From assembly GCF_030580865.1 (NCBI RefSeq), contig NZ_JAUQSY010000008.1, positions 248,001-312,000 of the forward strand: a stretch of DNA of 64,000 nucleotides, written 5' to 3'. The notes under the pieces are model-generated. The model had not been told where the DNA came from. It made no database searches and worked only from the letters and a program-made list of their open reading frames with translations. The translations under genes were made by a program, and so were the position numbers. Below are positions 44,517 through 53,852 of this stretch, piece by piece. This DNA comes from Hymenobacter aranciens. GTDB taxonomy: Bacteria; Bacteroidota; Bacteroidia; Cytophagales; Hymenobacteraceae. Numbering within the stretch: position 1 is the stretch's first letter; each line of letters begins with the position of its first letter.

Positions 44517-45527
44517 ATGATGACAAACCTGCTTTTGCTGGCCAGCCTGCTGGGCAGCGCCACTGCTGCTTTTTTCAACCCGGACGAGCCGGCCGTGCCG
44601 CCCGTATTGAGCGTAAAGGCTGCCCGCGCCGCTGGCCCCGGTGCCACGGTCACGCTGCGCGCCGTGGTAATTAACGGCGCCGAACTGGGCAACATCCGCT
44701 ACGTGCAGGACGGCGAGGCGGGCCTGGCGCTGTATGCCTTGTCGGCCAAAGTGCCTGGTTTTGGCGAGCTGCGGTCCGGCGACAGCATTCAGGTGACGGG
44801 GCTGCTGAAAAACTACAATGGCCTGCTGGAAATGGACCCCGTGCAGTCGGTGCACACGCTGGGCCGCAGCTCCCGGCTGCGCGCCCTGCAGGTGCCCGCC
44901 GCCCAGGCCGCCAGCCTGATGACCGAAGCCAACGAAGGCCGCCTCCTGGAAATCAAAGGCGTAACCAAGCTGGTTTCGCCGAACGGCAACGACGCCGCCA
45001 GCCTCAGCAGCAACTCCAACTACCTCGTCAACGGCTTGCCCGGCGCCCTGGTGCGTGTCAGCAACAGCAGCACCGGCCCCGACGGCCTCGTGGACCACGC
45101 CCTGCCCACGGGCGAAACCTTCGACGTGCGCGGCATCCTGAGCCAGTATGCGCCCAGCGGCAGCGGCGGCTACCAGCTATTGCCCCGCGTGGCGGCCGAC
45201 ATCGTGCGCGGCGGCGGCCTGCCCCGTCTCACCGAAGAGCCCGTGCCGGTGAACGTGACCAGCAGCGGCTTCACCATCGTGTTTTCGACCCTTAATCCCG
45301 GCGACACCCGCGTGCGCTACGGCCTCAACGCCAAGGAGCTGAAGGAAAGCCGCGTGGATGCGGCCCTCACCACCCGCCACAGCCTGACGCTCGACAATCT
45401 CATTGCCGGCACCACTTACTACGTGGAGGTGAGCTCGCGCAACGCCGCCGGCACCGAAACGGCCCCGGCCGTGCCGTTCATCACGGCCAGCGGGGGGAAA
45501 AAGCTGCGCATCGGCACTAAAAACTAG
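44517..45527 (+). CDS. secreted OB-fold/fibronectin-III protein, truncated paralogue of the downstream nuclease
   Basis: 336 residues from ATG 44517 (MMTNLLLLASLLGSATAA, signal peptide). The domain VTLRAVVINGAELGNIRYVQ with SGDSIQVTGLLKNYNGLLEM and the following fibronectin type III segment (PVNVTSSGFTIVFSTLNPGD) match, stretch by stretch, the N-terminal half of the next gene. It lacks the phospholipase D domains and the T9SS sorting tail, ending at KKLRIGTKN. It may be a decayed copy or an intentional non-catalytic partner. A truncated palindrome lies right behind it. Confidence 0.8.
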   Translation: MMTNLLLLASLLGSATAAFFNPDEPAVPPVLSVKAARAAGPGATVTLRAVVINGAELGNIRYVQDGEAGLALYALSAKVPGFGELRSGDSIQVTGLLKNYNGLLEMDPVQSVHTLGRSSRLRALQVPAAQAASLMTEANEGRLLEIKGVTKLVSPNGNDAASLSSNSNYLVNGLPGALVRVSNSSTGPDGLVDHALPTGETFDVRGILSQYAPSGSGGYQLLPRVAADIVRGGGLPRLTEEPVPVNVTSSGFTIVFSTLNPGDTRVRYGLNAKELKESRVDAALTTRHSLTLDNLIAGTTYYVEVSSRNAAGTETAPAVPFITASGGKKLRIGTKN

Positions 45528-45553
45528 ACGGCCTTGTTGGGCCGGCCAAGTGT

Positions 45554-45600
45554 AAAACAGCACGTCATGCTTCACTGCGTTCAGCATGACGTGCTGTTTT
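45554..45600. repeat. intergenic palindrome, family A copy 4 (short form, terminator-like)
   Basis: Arms 45554-45570 and 45584-45600 (AAAACAGCACGTCATGC and its complement) are perfect over 17 bases around a 13-base loop TTCACTGCGTTCA. The right arm continues into TTTTTAT, which would act as a terminator for the OB-fold gene. Confidence 0.9.
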
Positions 45601-45708
45601 TATAGTTCTCATAAGCATAACCTGGCTTTCACCAGTATTTCACGCAAAATTCCAGACCTTTACGGTCCTTTTTCGAATCAGCTTCATTTTCCCCCATTTC
45701 TTTCTTTT

Positions 45709-48102
45709 ATGAAGAAAATTACTCTTTTGGCCGCGCTGCTGAGCCTGGCTTGCGGGTGGCAGACGGCTTCGGCCCAAACGGCCATCACCATTGCGCAGGC
45801 GCGGGCCCAGGCTCCCGCCACCAACGGCGTGGCTGGCCCCGTAGTAACGGTGCGCGGCATCGTGACCAACGGTGGCGAGCTGGGCTCAACGGTGAGCGTT
45901 ATCCGCTACATTCAGGATGGTACGGCGGGTATCGGGGTGTATTCCACGGGCTCGCCTACCATTGCGGCACTGCTGAACCCCCTGGTACCCGGCGACAGCA
46001 TCATCGTGACTGGTGGCCTGAAAATGTTCCGCGGCCTGCTCGAAATCGACCCCGTGCAGTCGCTGACGGTGCTGGCCGGCAACCGCCCACTGCCCGCCCC
46101 GGTAACGGTGACGGCGGCGCAGGCCTCGTCGGTGTTTGCCGAGCAGTATGAGGGCCAGCTGGTGCGCATCAACGGCCTGACTTCGCTCACGTCTCACCCC
46201 ACCAACTGCGCTACTACCGGCGGCCCCGTGTCGGCCTTCGCGGCTCAGACCTCGTACCGCCTCAATGGCACCTGCCCGCTCATCACCTACGTGCCAGCTA
46301 ATTCCGGCGGGGCCGACGGCCTCATCGGCAAGCCCAGCCCCTCGGGCACGTTCGATGCTATCGGCATCATCAGCCAGTATGCGCCGGGCACCAATGCCAC
46401 AACGGCCGTCACCGGCGGCTACCAGCTGCTGAACCGGAAGTATGCCGACTTCGTGCAGGGCCTGACCCCCAACCTCACCAGCTCGCCGCTGCCCACCAAC
46501 ATCAGCACCACGGGCTTCACGGTGAGCTTCAACACCCAGAACTCCGGCAGCACGCAGCTGGCCTACGCCACCTCGCCCAACGGCCCCTTCACCCCCACGG
46601 CGGCCAACCCGGCCCTGACCACCACCCACAGCCAGACCCTGACCGGCTTGCAGCCCGCCACCATCTATTACGTGCAGGCCATTTCGGTGAACAGCGTTGG
46701 CCGCTCCGAGTCGCGCGTGGTGCCCATGATTACGCAGTCGCTGTCGACGGGCACGATTAAGAACTACTTCAACCGCGCCGTGGATGCGACCCTGGCCCTG
46801 CCCGGCAACGTGGCGGTAGCCGCCACCAGCGGCGCCATTGCCGATACGCTGGCCCTGCGCTACATCGACCGCGCTACCCAGACGCTGGACATCACCATCT
46901 ACAACTGGAACAACAGCGCCATTCTGAACGCCGTGAACCGCGCCTTCGGCCGCGGCGTGCGGGTGCGCGTTATCTACGAAGACGACAACGCCAACGTGAG
47001 CGTGGGCCAGCTGACGGCCGCTATTCCGCGGGTAGCCCGCCCGGCCGGGGGCTCCAGCAACACCAGCAGCATCATGCACAACAAGTTTGTGATTATCGAT
47101 GCCAACAATGCTAACCCCAACATTCCGTGGGTGTGGACGGGCTCGATGAACTGGACCTCGGCCCAGCTCACTACCGATGCCAACAACGTGATTGCCGTGC
47201 AGGACCAGTCGCTGGCCCGCGTGTACACGGTCGAGTTTGAGGAAATGTGGGGCAGCAGCACTGCCACGCCCGGCGCCAACCTGTTTGGCTCGCGCAAAAC
47301 CGACAACACTCCGCACCACCTCAACATCGGTGGCAAGCACGTCGAGTCGTACTTCTCGCCCACCGACAACGTCAACAGCCGCCTGCTCGATGCCATTGCC
47401 TCGGCCAACAATGACCTGCACTTCGAGTCGATGCTCATCACCCGCGCCGACCTGGCCCGCGCCATCGCCAACCAGATTTCGACCCGCAACATCGGCGCCT
47501 GCTCCGACGGCCTCGTGAACGACACCAGCGGCACCGCTGGCTTCTCGTTCCGCCTGATGAAGCCCACCATGGGCAACCGCCTCATCATCAAGCGCAGCGG
47601 TGCTGGGTTCGGAATTATGCACCACAAAACCCTGATTGTGGACGCCGGCGCTTCGCAGTCGGACCCCACCGTGTTTGTGGGCTCGCACAACTGGACCCTC
47701 TCGGCTGATACCGAAAACGACGAGAATACGCTGGTGGTGCACGATGCGCACGTAACCAACCGCTACTACCAGGAGTACGCTGCCCGCATTGCCGAGCAAA
47801 GCCAGGGCTTCACAGCCTGCCGCCTGGTGCTGGCCACCCGCACCGGCACCGTGCAAACCAGCACCATGCAGGCCTACCCCAACCCCACCAAAGGCAGCTT
47901 CAGCCTGAAGCTGGCCAGCACCAGCGCCCGCACCGCCACCGTGGTGCTGCGCGACGTGACCGGCCGCGTGGTGCTGGAACGCACCGAGCCCTACACCGGC
48001 CAGGACCTCAACGTGGACGCTACGACGCTGAAATCCGGCATCTACATGGTGCAGGTGACGACGCCCGAAGCCGTGCAGGTGAGCCGCGTGGTGGTGGAGT
48101 AA
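45709..48102 (+). CDS. secreted phospholipase D-like nuclease with OB-fold and T9SS sorting domain
   Basis: 797 residues. Signal peptide (MKKITLLAALLSLACGWQTA), an OB-fold domain (about 30-245), a fibronectin type III domain (about 250-340), then two PLD half-domains. The HxKx4D motifs are His457-Lys459-Asp464 (HNKFVIID) and His638-Lys640-Asp645 (HHKTLIVD), each followed by a G-S-NWT segment. The C-terminal MQAYPNPTKGSFSLKLAS is the T9SS sorting domain. The combination resembles extracellular DNases (with OB-fold) secreted by Bacteroidota for nutrient or biofilm DNA. The upstream frame to 45586 crosses the palindrome and is not credible. Confidence 0.92.
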   Translation: MKKITLLAALLSLACGWQTASAQTAITIAQARAQAPATNGVAGPVVTVRGIVTNGGELGSTVSVIRYIQDGTAGIGVYSTGSPTIAALLNPLVPGDSIIVTGGLKMFRGLLEIDPVQSLTVLAGNRPLPAPVTVTAAQASSVFAEQYEGQLVRINGLTSLTSHPTNCATTGGPVSAFAAQTSYRLNGTCPLITYVPANSGGADGLIGKPSPSGTFDAIGIISQYAPGTNATTAVTGGYQLLNRKYADFVQGLTPNLTSSPLPTNISTTGFTVSFNTQNSGSTQLAYATSPNGPFTPTAANPALTTTHSQTLTGLQPATIYYVQAISVNSVGRSESRVVPMITQSLSTGTIKNYFNRAVDATLALPGNVAVAATSGAIADTLALRYIDRATQTLDITIYNWNNSAILNAVNRAFGRGVRVRVIYEDDNANVSVGQLTAAIPRVARPAGGSSNTSSIMHNKFVIIDANNANPNIPWVWTGSMNWTSAQLTTDANNVIAVQDQSLARVYTVEFEEMWGSSTATPGANLFGSRKTDNTPHHLNIGGKHVESYFSPTDNVNSRLLDAIASANNDLHFESMLITRADLARAIANQISTRNIGACSDGLVNDTSGTAGFSFRLMKPTMGNRLIIKRSGAGFGIMHHKTLIVDAGASQSDPTVFVGSHNWTLSADTENDENTLVVHDAHVTNRYYQEYAARIAEQSQGFTACRLVLATRTGTVQTSTMQAYPNPTKGSFSLKLASTSARTATVVLRDVTGRVVLERTEPYTGQDLNVDATTLKSGIYMVQVTTPEAVQVSRVVVE

Positions 48103-48123
48103 CCTTCCCTCGCTTAGTTGCTG

Positions 48124-48160
48124 AAAAAGGCGGCTCCCGGTACGGGGGTCGCCTTTTTTT
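48124..48160 (+). terminator. terminator after the PLD nuclease gene
   Basis: Stem AAAAAGGCGGCTCCC pairs imperfectly with GGGGGTCGCCTTTTT, 22 bases after the stop codon, and ends in a run of seven T. Confidence 0.85.
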
Positions 48161-48178
48161 GTGTAGTTGCGTTACGCT

Positions 48179-48220
48179 GGCCGCAGTCTTAAGGAAGCGT
48201 AGCAACCGTGACTGCTGGCC
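48179..48220. repeat. dispersed 42-base element, family B copy 1
   Basis: GGCCGCAGTC ... GACTGCTGGCC forms imperfect self-complementary ends and agrees with a second copy at 56396-56437 in all but 5 of 42 positions. The copies are 8.2 kb apart, in intergenic DNA. Confidence 0.85.
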
Positions 48221-48400
48221 GCTAAGTGGGGTGAGTCTCCAGACTCAAGGCCGCGCAGCGGCCATCCGATACCGCGCCTTTTTGCTCCGAAAGCCCAGCC
48301 GCCAGCTTGCCGCTGCACGGCAGGGAGTTTGGAAACTCCCACCACTGTTCGGCCTGCCGTTACGCACTACGCGCTAAACGGCGGCCAGCACGCAGTCCTC

Positions 48401-51244
48401 CTACCGCCGCCGCAGGGCCCAGCCCGCCAGCCCGACGCCGGCCAGCAGCAGCAGCCCCACTCCGCCGTCGATGGGTGTTTCGACGGGCGGCAGGTCGTCT
48501 TCCTCCATCACGTCGAGGTTGGCGTTGGCGGCCAGGGTTTCCTCCTGCTTGCGGCGCAGGGCTGCTTTTTGGGCATCGTTTTCGAGGGCCAGAAACGAGG
48601 TGAAGGGTGTGAGAATGCCCGCCCGGAAGCTGGCCTGCAGGAACGGCAGCCGCTGGCGGTCGGTGCTTTCGGGGTGGAAGGTTTGCCACTGCGAGTAGCC
48701 GCTCAGCAGCAGGCCGGTAAGCCAGCGACTGCTGGCCGTGGCCGCCGGTTGCAGCGAGGCTTGCGGATGGCTCAGCACCAGCTCGGCCTGCTGGTTATCG
48801 GCCAGGTAGGCGCGGGGCTGCGCGGCCGTGGGCCAGGCCCGCACGACGGGCGCGGGGCCGGGCCGCGGCGCATCGGCCAGCGGCACCGCCGAATGCGCGC
48901 GCAACGAATGCGCCAGCAGCTGCTGCTCCGGATTCAGCTCGTAGAAAACGTCGCTTTCGGGGTAGGCGCTTTGGAAGCTCTCGAAATTATCGGCCAGCAC
49001 CGCGCCGGTGAAATGCTCACTCACCACCACAATGACGGGGTACGTGGGGCCGGGATGCTGCTGCGCCTCAAACAGTACCCGCTGGATGGCCCCAGTGAGG
49101 AAGAAGCCGCCGTGGGCCGGCTCGCGGGCCAGCTCGGCCCGCCAGTCGGCCCCGGCGGGCAGGGTAGTCGTGTAGGCATTCACGAGGCTGTAGCGGGGCG
49201 CTACACCATTGGGCAATTTCTGAGTCAGCTGGTTATTGATGCGGGCAGCGTAGGCCGTGGGCAGGCCGCGCTGGGTGGAGGCATCGAGCAGAAAATGATA
49301 GTAAGGCCGCCGCTGCACCAGCGGCAAACGGCTTTTGGCGGTGGCACTTAGATAAAGCACGCTGCTGTCGGGCGTGGTGACGGGGGCAGCCACGGGCGGC
49401 GCGCTGGCATTGCCCAGGGTCAGCTTTTGCCCATCGACACTCAGCTCAAACGGCTCCTTGTGCAGCAGCTGAATGCGGGTGTGGCGGGGCTCTGCGCCGA
49501 TGACGGGGTACACGCGCAGAGACACTTCGCGGGTATTGTCGTAGGAGAGCAAGCCGGGGTCGCGGCTGGCGCGCTCGTTCAGAATCTGGGCATACACCCA
49601 GGCGGCGGCCTTTTTCTCGGCCAGGATGCCCCGCTCCTGCCGCTGCCCGATGGTGAGGTAGTAGTCGCTCACCCAGCACCCGGCGGGCAGCTGGAATTTG
49701 GTGGTGTACTCCCAGTCGCCGAAACCGGCCTGGGGATTTGCCACCGTCAAATCGACCCAGCTTACCCAGGATTGCTGGCGGGCATCGTAGCTGCTGGTGG
49801 CCGTGAGCGTGCGCAGCTGCGGCGCATCGGCAGGCTGCTGGGTGGGCGGCGGGGCGGGCTGGTAGTCGGGCCGACTTTGGCCGTTAAAAATAACCTGCAA
49901 ATCGGCCAGCTTGCTTTCTGACAGCATTAGGTTGTCCAGCACCAGCCAGTTGAAATACGTGGACAGGTAGGGCTGGTGCCGCCCAAAGTCCATGCCCCGG
50001 CGGCGCTCTTTGTGCTGCCGGATGGTGCCGAGCGTGGTTTGCAGCGCGTTGGCATCGAGGCGAGTGGCTTGGGCGTAGTTGGGCGAATACACGTAGTCCA
50101 GCGCTTCGTGTAGGGTGCGCCGGTCGTGCCAATAGCTGGCCGTGAGGTAGAGCGGCAGCACCGTTAGCCCGCCCACCAGCACCGCCAGCACCAGCCGGCG
50201 ACCGTAGTGCGGCTGCAGGGCCGCCAGGTCGTCGCCCAGCTGCCGCACGTGCACCACGAATAGCAGCACGGGCGTCAGAATCAGAAACCCCACGCCAAAA
50301 ACCAGAATAGCCGGTATCGACAGCGGCAAAAACGGCAGAAAAACCACCGCGAAGTACAGGGTGAAGCCAAACAGGCCCGCCCGGCCCAGCAGCTGCACCA
50401 GCCGTAGCGCCGGGCGGGGGCTGTCGGGCAGGCACAGCAGCACGCCATTCAGCGCCGCCAGAATGTAAAACCACGGGCTGGAAAAATCGCCGAATATTCC
50501 TCCGCCGATATTGCCCAACACATCATTCAGCAGCACGCCGCTATTCACCGCCAAGCCGAGCAAGGGCATCACCAAGGCCACCAATACCCGGAATACCCAG
50601 CCGCTGCCCGCCCAGAAGCCACCCTTTTTCTGCGCCAGAATGTAGGCCGTTCGTATTAGGAAAAAGAAGAAGCTAATGGTACTCATCACGGCGGCCAGCA
50701 GCAGCAGAGCTTCGGCTATGTGCGGAAAGAGGTAATCCCAAGGCAACAAACCCAGCAACCCTCCAACCATCCACCAGCCCAGCGGCACACCCAGAGCCAG
50801 CAATAGGCTGGGCAGCACTCGCCCTTCGCCCTCAGGCGTGAAGCGGGCTACCAGCACCAGGACGGCGTGCGCCAGCGTCGGCATCAGCAAGGTCCACGCT
50901 ATCAGGCCGGGGTCGGTGGGCACCATCCACGGCGGCACGCTGCGCGGGATGGTGCTATCCGACTGGAACACCACCAGCGCGAGCAGGCCGCTGCACACCC
51001 CTATCTGCACCAGGCTGTACACCGCGCCCAGCAGCTGCTCGCGCCGCAGCTGCACTGCCGCGAAGCCCGCCGTGCCCAGCCCCAGCAGCCCCAGCCCGGC
51101 CCCAAAACGCTGCCACAGCACCACGCTTTCGGGCGGCAGTAGCGAGTGGATAACTGTGTAAATGCCGTAGCACATGGCAAATAGCACCACCAGCGGCCCG
51201 GTATTAATCATGAACAGCCACTGTGGTTTGCGGAGGTTTTGCAT
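48401..51244 (-). CDS. XrtN/MSEP-type VIT-domain membrane protein with PID-type C-terminal sorting tail
   Basis: 947 residues starting at 51244 (MQNLRKPQWLFMINTGPLVV). The N-terminal half (to about residue 370) has about ten transmembrane helices. The second half is periplasmic/extracellular and contains a VIT-like domain (QSWVSWVDLTVANPQAGFGD, EKKAAAWVYAQILNERASRD) and a von-Willebrand-like area. The last 30 residues, PIDGGVGLLLLAGVGLAGWA then LRRR, form a short motif, hydrophobic helix and basic end, as in exosortase substrates. The family is known from Bacteroidota; no exosortase gene is in the window. It probably sits at the cell surface or in envelope assembly; function unproven. Confidence 0.82.
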   Translation of the reverse strand: MQNLRKPQWLFMINTGPLVVLFAMCYGIYTVIHSLLPPESVVLWQRFGAGLGLLGLGTAGFAAVQLRREQLLGAVYSLVQIGVCSGLLALVVFQSDSTIPRSVPPWMVPTDPGLIAWTLLMPTLAHAVLVLVARFTPEGEGRVLPSLLLALGVPLGWWMVGGLLGLLPWDYLFPHIAEALLLLAAVMSTISFFFFLIRTAYILAQKKGGFWAGSGWVFRVLVALVMPLLGLAVNSGVLLNDVLGNIGGGIFGDFSSPWFYILAALNGVLLCLPDSPRPALRLVQLLGRAGLFGFTLYFAVVFLPFLPLSIPAILVFGVGFLILTPVLLFVVHVRQLGDDLAALQPHYGRRLVLAVLVGGLTVLPLYLTASYWHDRRTLHEALDYVYSPNYAQATRLDANALQTTLGTIRQHKERRRGMDFGRHQPYLSTYFNWLVLDNLMLSESKLADLQVIFNGQSRPDYQPAPPPTQQPADAPQLRTLTATSSYDARQQSWVSWVDLTVANPQAGFGDWEYTTKFQLPAGCWVSDYYLTIGQRQERGILAEKKAAAWVYAQILNERASRDPGLLSYDNTREVSLRVYPVIGAEPRHTRIQLLHKEPFELSVDGQKLTLGNASAPPVAAPVTTPDSSVLYLSATAKSRLPLVQRRPYYHFLLDASTQRGLPTAYAARINNQLTQKLPNGVAPRYSLVNAYTTTLPAGADWRAELAREPAHGGFFLTGAIQRVLFEAQQHPGPTYPVIVVVSEHFTGAVLADNFESFQSAYPESDVFYELNPEQQLLAHSLRAHSAVPLADAPRPGPAPVVRAWPTAAQPRAYLADNQQAELVLSHPQASLQPAATASSRWLTGLLLSGYSQWQTFHPESTDRQRLPFLQASFRAGILTPFTSFLALENDAQKAALRRKQEETLAANANLDVMEEDDLPPVETPIDGGVGLLLLAGVGLAGWALRRR

Positions 51245-51297
51245 GGAATTGCGGGTTGAGTGACGAGCGCAGAGAAGGCCATTTCTTTCAAACGGAG

Positions 51298-51329
51298 CAA
51301 ATGTATGCAAAAGAACTTTGTATTTCAAA
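51298..51329 (-). promoter_or_regulatory. promoter of the VIT-domain gene, TTTG-N20-TACATTTG
   Basis: The best promoter in the window: on the minus strand TTTG (51326-51329), 20 bases, then TACATTTG (51298-51305). The start codon is 53 bases downstream. Confidence 0.75.
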
Positions 51330-51405
51330 GCAAGCAGCACAAAGTCACCTTGCCCTACCTTTTTCAGCAGGTTTCTTGAAACCCATTAAAGCTCATTCAG
51401 CTCAA

Positions 51406-52800
51406 TCAGCCAGCTACTTGGCGGCGCTGAATCAAATCCAGCGCCGGGCCGGTCATGCAGGTGGTGGCCAGGGCCATGAGCACCATCAGGGTGAAGATGC
51501 CGGGGCTGAGGATGCCCAGGTCGTAACCAATGTTGAGCACCACCAGCTCCATCAGGCCGCGGGTGTTCATGAGGGCCCCCACGCTGAGGCTGTCGGGCCA
51601 GCCGTAGCCCACGGCGCGGGCGGCCAGGGCGCTACCCAGGAATTTGCCGGCCACCGCCACGGCTACGATGGCCGCCCCGACCAGCCAAGCATCGGCTGTA
51701 TTCAGCAGGCCAATTTCGGTGCGCAAACCGGTGAAAACGAAGAACAGCGGCAGCAACAGTAGCACGGCCACGTCCTGCACCTTGCCGCGCACGGTTTCGC
51801 GCAGCTGGTCGTCGGCGGGCAGGATGGCACCGGCCAGGAAGGCCCCGAACAAGGCGTGGATACCAATGACTTCGGCCAGTAGCGCGGAGAAAACCAGCGT
51901 GAAGAAGAAGGCGGCCAGACTGCTCAGGCTAAGCACGCCGGCCGGGGAGCGCTGCACCACCCGCGCTAGCAGCGGGCGCACCACGCGCAGCATCAGCAGC
52001 ACGTAAAGGGCGGCCAGCGCCACGATATAGAGGGCACTGACAAAGGAGCCGGCCTTCACCAGCGCTACCACGGCGGCCAGCAGGCACCAGGCGGTTACGT
52101 CGTCGGCGGCGGCGCAGGTGATGACGAGCGTGCCCAGCGGCGTGCCGGTCAGGCCCCGGTCGCGCACGATGCGGGCCAGCACCGGGAAGGCCGTGATGCT
52201 CATCGCAATGCCCATGAACAGCCCGAACGAGGCAAACTGCACGCCCGCCGGCGCCCAGTTTTCATACAGAAAATACGCCAGCCCCAGCCCCAGCGAAAAC
52301 GGAATGACAATGCTGGCGTGGCTGATGACAACAGCCTTGTGCGCCTTGCCGCGCAGGCTACTTAAGTCTAGCTCCAGCCCCACCACGAACATGAACAGCA
52401 GCATCCCAATCTGACTCACGAACTTCAGATTGTCGAGCGACCTGGCCGGGAACAGCCCGGCCATGGCCTCGGGCCAGTAGCGGCCCAGCAGCGAAGGGCC
52501 CAGCATGATGCCGGCCGCCATTTCGCCCACCACCGCCGGCTGCCCCAGCTTCTGGAACACCCAGCCCAGCCCCCGTGCTACCAGCAGGATGGTGACCATC
52601 TGGGCCAGCAGCAGCGCCAGGGGCGCGTGCAGGCCGGCCTGCAGGGCGGCCAGGAAATCCTGCCAGGCGTTGCCATTCGGCGATACCTGGGCGGTGTGCT
52701 CCAGCTGCTTGCCGGCCTGCAACACGGCATATATCAGCGCCGAGAAGCCGCCGATGGTGAGGGTGTAAAAGAGCGTGTCGCGCGGGCCCCGGTTTGTCAT
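51406..52800 (-). CDS. cation:proton antiporter (CPA2/KefB-like)
   Basis: 464 residues with about 12-13 transmembrane helices. Family landmarks: VVGEMAAGIMLGPSLLG, LLFMFVVGLELDLSSLRGKA, ITAFPVLARIVRDRGL, VITCAAADDVTAWCLLA (the paired acidic residues of the CPA2 core) and HALFGAFLAGAILPADD. It exchanges Na+ or K+ for protons. There is no cytosolic RCK/TrkA-N domain. Start is ATG 52800 (MTNRGPRDTLFYTLTIGG). It is followed on the same strand, with a 161-base gap, by the VIT-domain gene. Confidence 0.92.
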   Translation of the reverse strand: MTNRGPRDTLFYTLTIGGFSALIYAVLQAGKQLEHTAQVSPNGNAWQDFLAALQAGLHAPLALLLAQMVTILLVARGLGWVFQKLGQPAVVGEMAAGIMLGPSLLGRYWPEAMAGLFPARSLDNLKFVSQIGMLLFMFVVGLELDLSSLRGKAHKAVVISHASIVIPFSLGLGLAYFLYENWAPAGVQFASFGLFMGIAMSITAFPVLARIVRDRGLTGTPLGTLVITCAAADDVTAWCLLAAVVALVKAGSFVSALYIVALAALYVLLMLRVVRPLLARVVQRSPAGVLSLSSLAAFFFTLVFSALLAEVIGIHALFGAFLAGAILPADDQLRETVRGKVQDVAVLLLLPLFFVFTGLRTEIGLLNTADAWLVGAAIVAVAVAGKFLGSALAARAVGYGWPDSLSVGALMNTRGLMELVVLNIGYDLGILSPGIFTLMVLMALATTCMTGPALDLIQRRQVAG

Positions 52801-52849
52801 GGGGCAAATATCGGGGGAGGCTGGCGGGCGCGCAACGCGGGCTCCCTGG

Positions 52850-53680
52850 CTACTGGGCGGCGCGGGCGGGCAGCTTCAGGAACGTGGCTTTGGGAGCCGT
52901 GATTTCCACGCCGCTGGGGAAACGGTCGTCCTCGGGACGACTTTCGTAGCCGTGCAGCCGCAGGGTGTCGCCCGAAAACGCGAAGGAATACTCGCCCAGG
53001 TCTTTGCCCCGGGCGTCGCGCCAGCTGAAGCCGTTGGGCAGCAGGAAGTCCCAGTCCATGGCCGCAATTACGTGGTAGGAGCTCACGCCGGGCAGGCCAC
53101 GCACCCGAAAATCGGGTCCCAGGGTAATGATGCTGTCGGCGGGCCGCTCGCTGTGCAGCCGGCGGTAGCGGCCAGCAAACACCCGCTGGGCCAGTTGCTT
53201 TTCCACCATCTTCGGGGTGAGCACCTCCTTGACGCGGTGGTAGGGGTACCACGGCGAAACGGTGGTTTCGTTGCCCGAGATGAGGGTTTCGCGGAACAGC
53301 AGGCGGTTGTTCTGCAGCTTCAGGTCCCAGAACTGCCCGTCGCCGCCCAGGCGGTACTCGCCGGTGGCCCTGGGCCGTGCCCGGTAGCCGAATTCCTCGT
53401 GCCAGCCACTCATGGCGCAGCTGTCGCCGATGAAACGCAGCGTAGCGGCATACGCCGAATTCCACTTGGAATACGCATACACGTCCTTTTCCAGCAGCAG
53501 CGAATCGGGGTAATAATCGAGCTGCCAGATGCCTTGCACCGGCCCGAACGGGTTGGCCGACGGTGCGGGCGGCAGCGTAGCAGCGGCTGGCTCGCGGGGT
53601 GTATCGGGGGTGGAGTGGCAACCGCTGGTGGCCAGCATAGTGGCGCCCGACAGCAGGGCAGCAAGGAAACGTGCGGACAT
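52850..53680 (-). CDS. hypothetical lipoprotein, 276 residues
   Basis: Start at 53680 (MSARFLAALLSGATMLATSGC) gives a lipoprotein signal with lipobox ATSGC; the longer frame crosses a palindrome and is not credible. The mature part begins with a Pro-rich linker and then a beta-rich domain: GIWQLDYYPDSLLLEKDVYA, GEYRLGGDGQFWDLKLQNNR, GISSYHVIAAMDWDF-like GVSSYHVIAAMDWDFLLP. The pattern is that of lipocalin-like or DUF-type envelope proteins; I cannot name the family. It is 49 bases from the antiporter gene upstream of it on the map, same strand, and could be co-transcribed. Confidence 0.72.
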   Translation of the reverse strand: MSARFLAALLSGATMLATSGCHSTPDTPREPAAATLPPAPSANPFGPVQGIWQLDYYPDSLLLEKDVYAYSKWNSAYAATLRFIGDSCAMSGWHEEFGYRARPRATGEYRLGGDGQFWDLKLQNNRLLFRETLISGNETTVSPWYPYHRVKEVLTPKMVEKQLAQRVFAGRYRRLHSERPADSIITLGPDFRVRGLPGVSSYHVIAAMDWDFLLPNGFSWRDARGKDLGEYSFAFSGDTLRLHGYESRPEDDRFPSGVEITAPKATFLKLPARAAQ

Positions 53681-53731
53681 AACAAAGCTCTGATGAACCA
53701 GAGAAGCGGCAAAATACGCCAACCTAGCTGA

Positions 53732-53829
53732 TAGCACTGTCATGCTGAACGCAGTGAAGCATCCTCTCACCCTATAACGAAATCGTTGCGGCGTGAGAGG
53801 ATGCTTCACTGCGTTCAGCATGACAGTGC
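53732..53829. repeat. intergenic palindrome, family A copy 5 (38-bp perfect arms)
   Basis: Arms 53732-53769 and 53792-53829 are exact reverse complements over 38 bases with a 22-base loop; core GTCATGCTGAACGCAGTGAA. Located between MutS2 and the lipoprotein gene. Confidence 0.96.
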
Positions 53830-53852
53830 TGCGCTAAAGCACGGCCAGCGCC

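Noticed and set aside
45886..47856. 656-residue minus-strand frame over the PLD nuclease
   Set aside because: GC-rich shadow frame; the plus-strand gene has signal peptide, two HxKx4D motifs and a sorting domain.
53681..53829. Extended N-terminus of the 276-residue lipoprotein (MLNAVKHPLTP...)
   Set aside because: The extra residues are translated from the family A palindrome; the lipobox start at 53680 is better.
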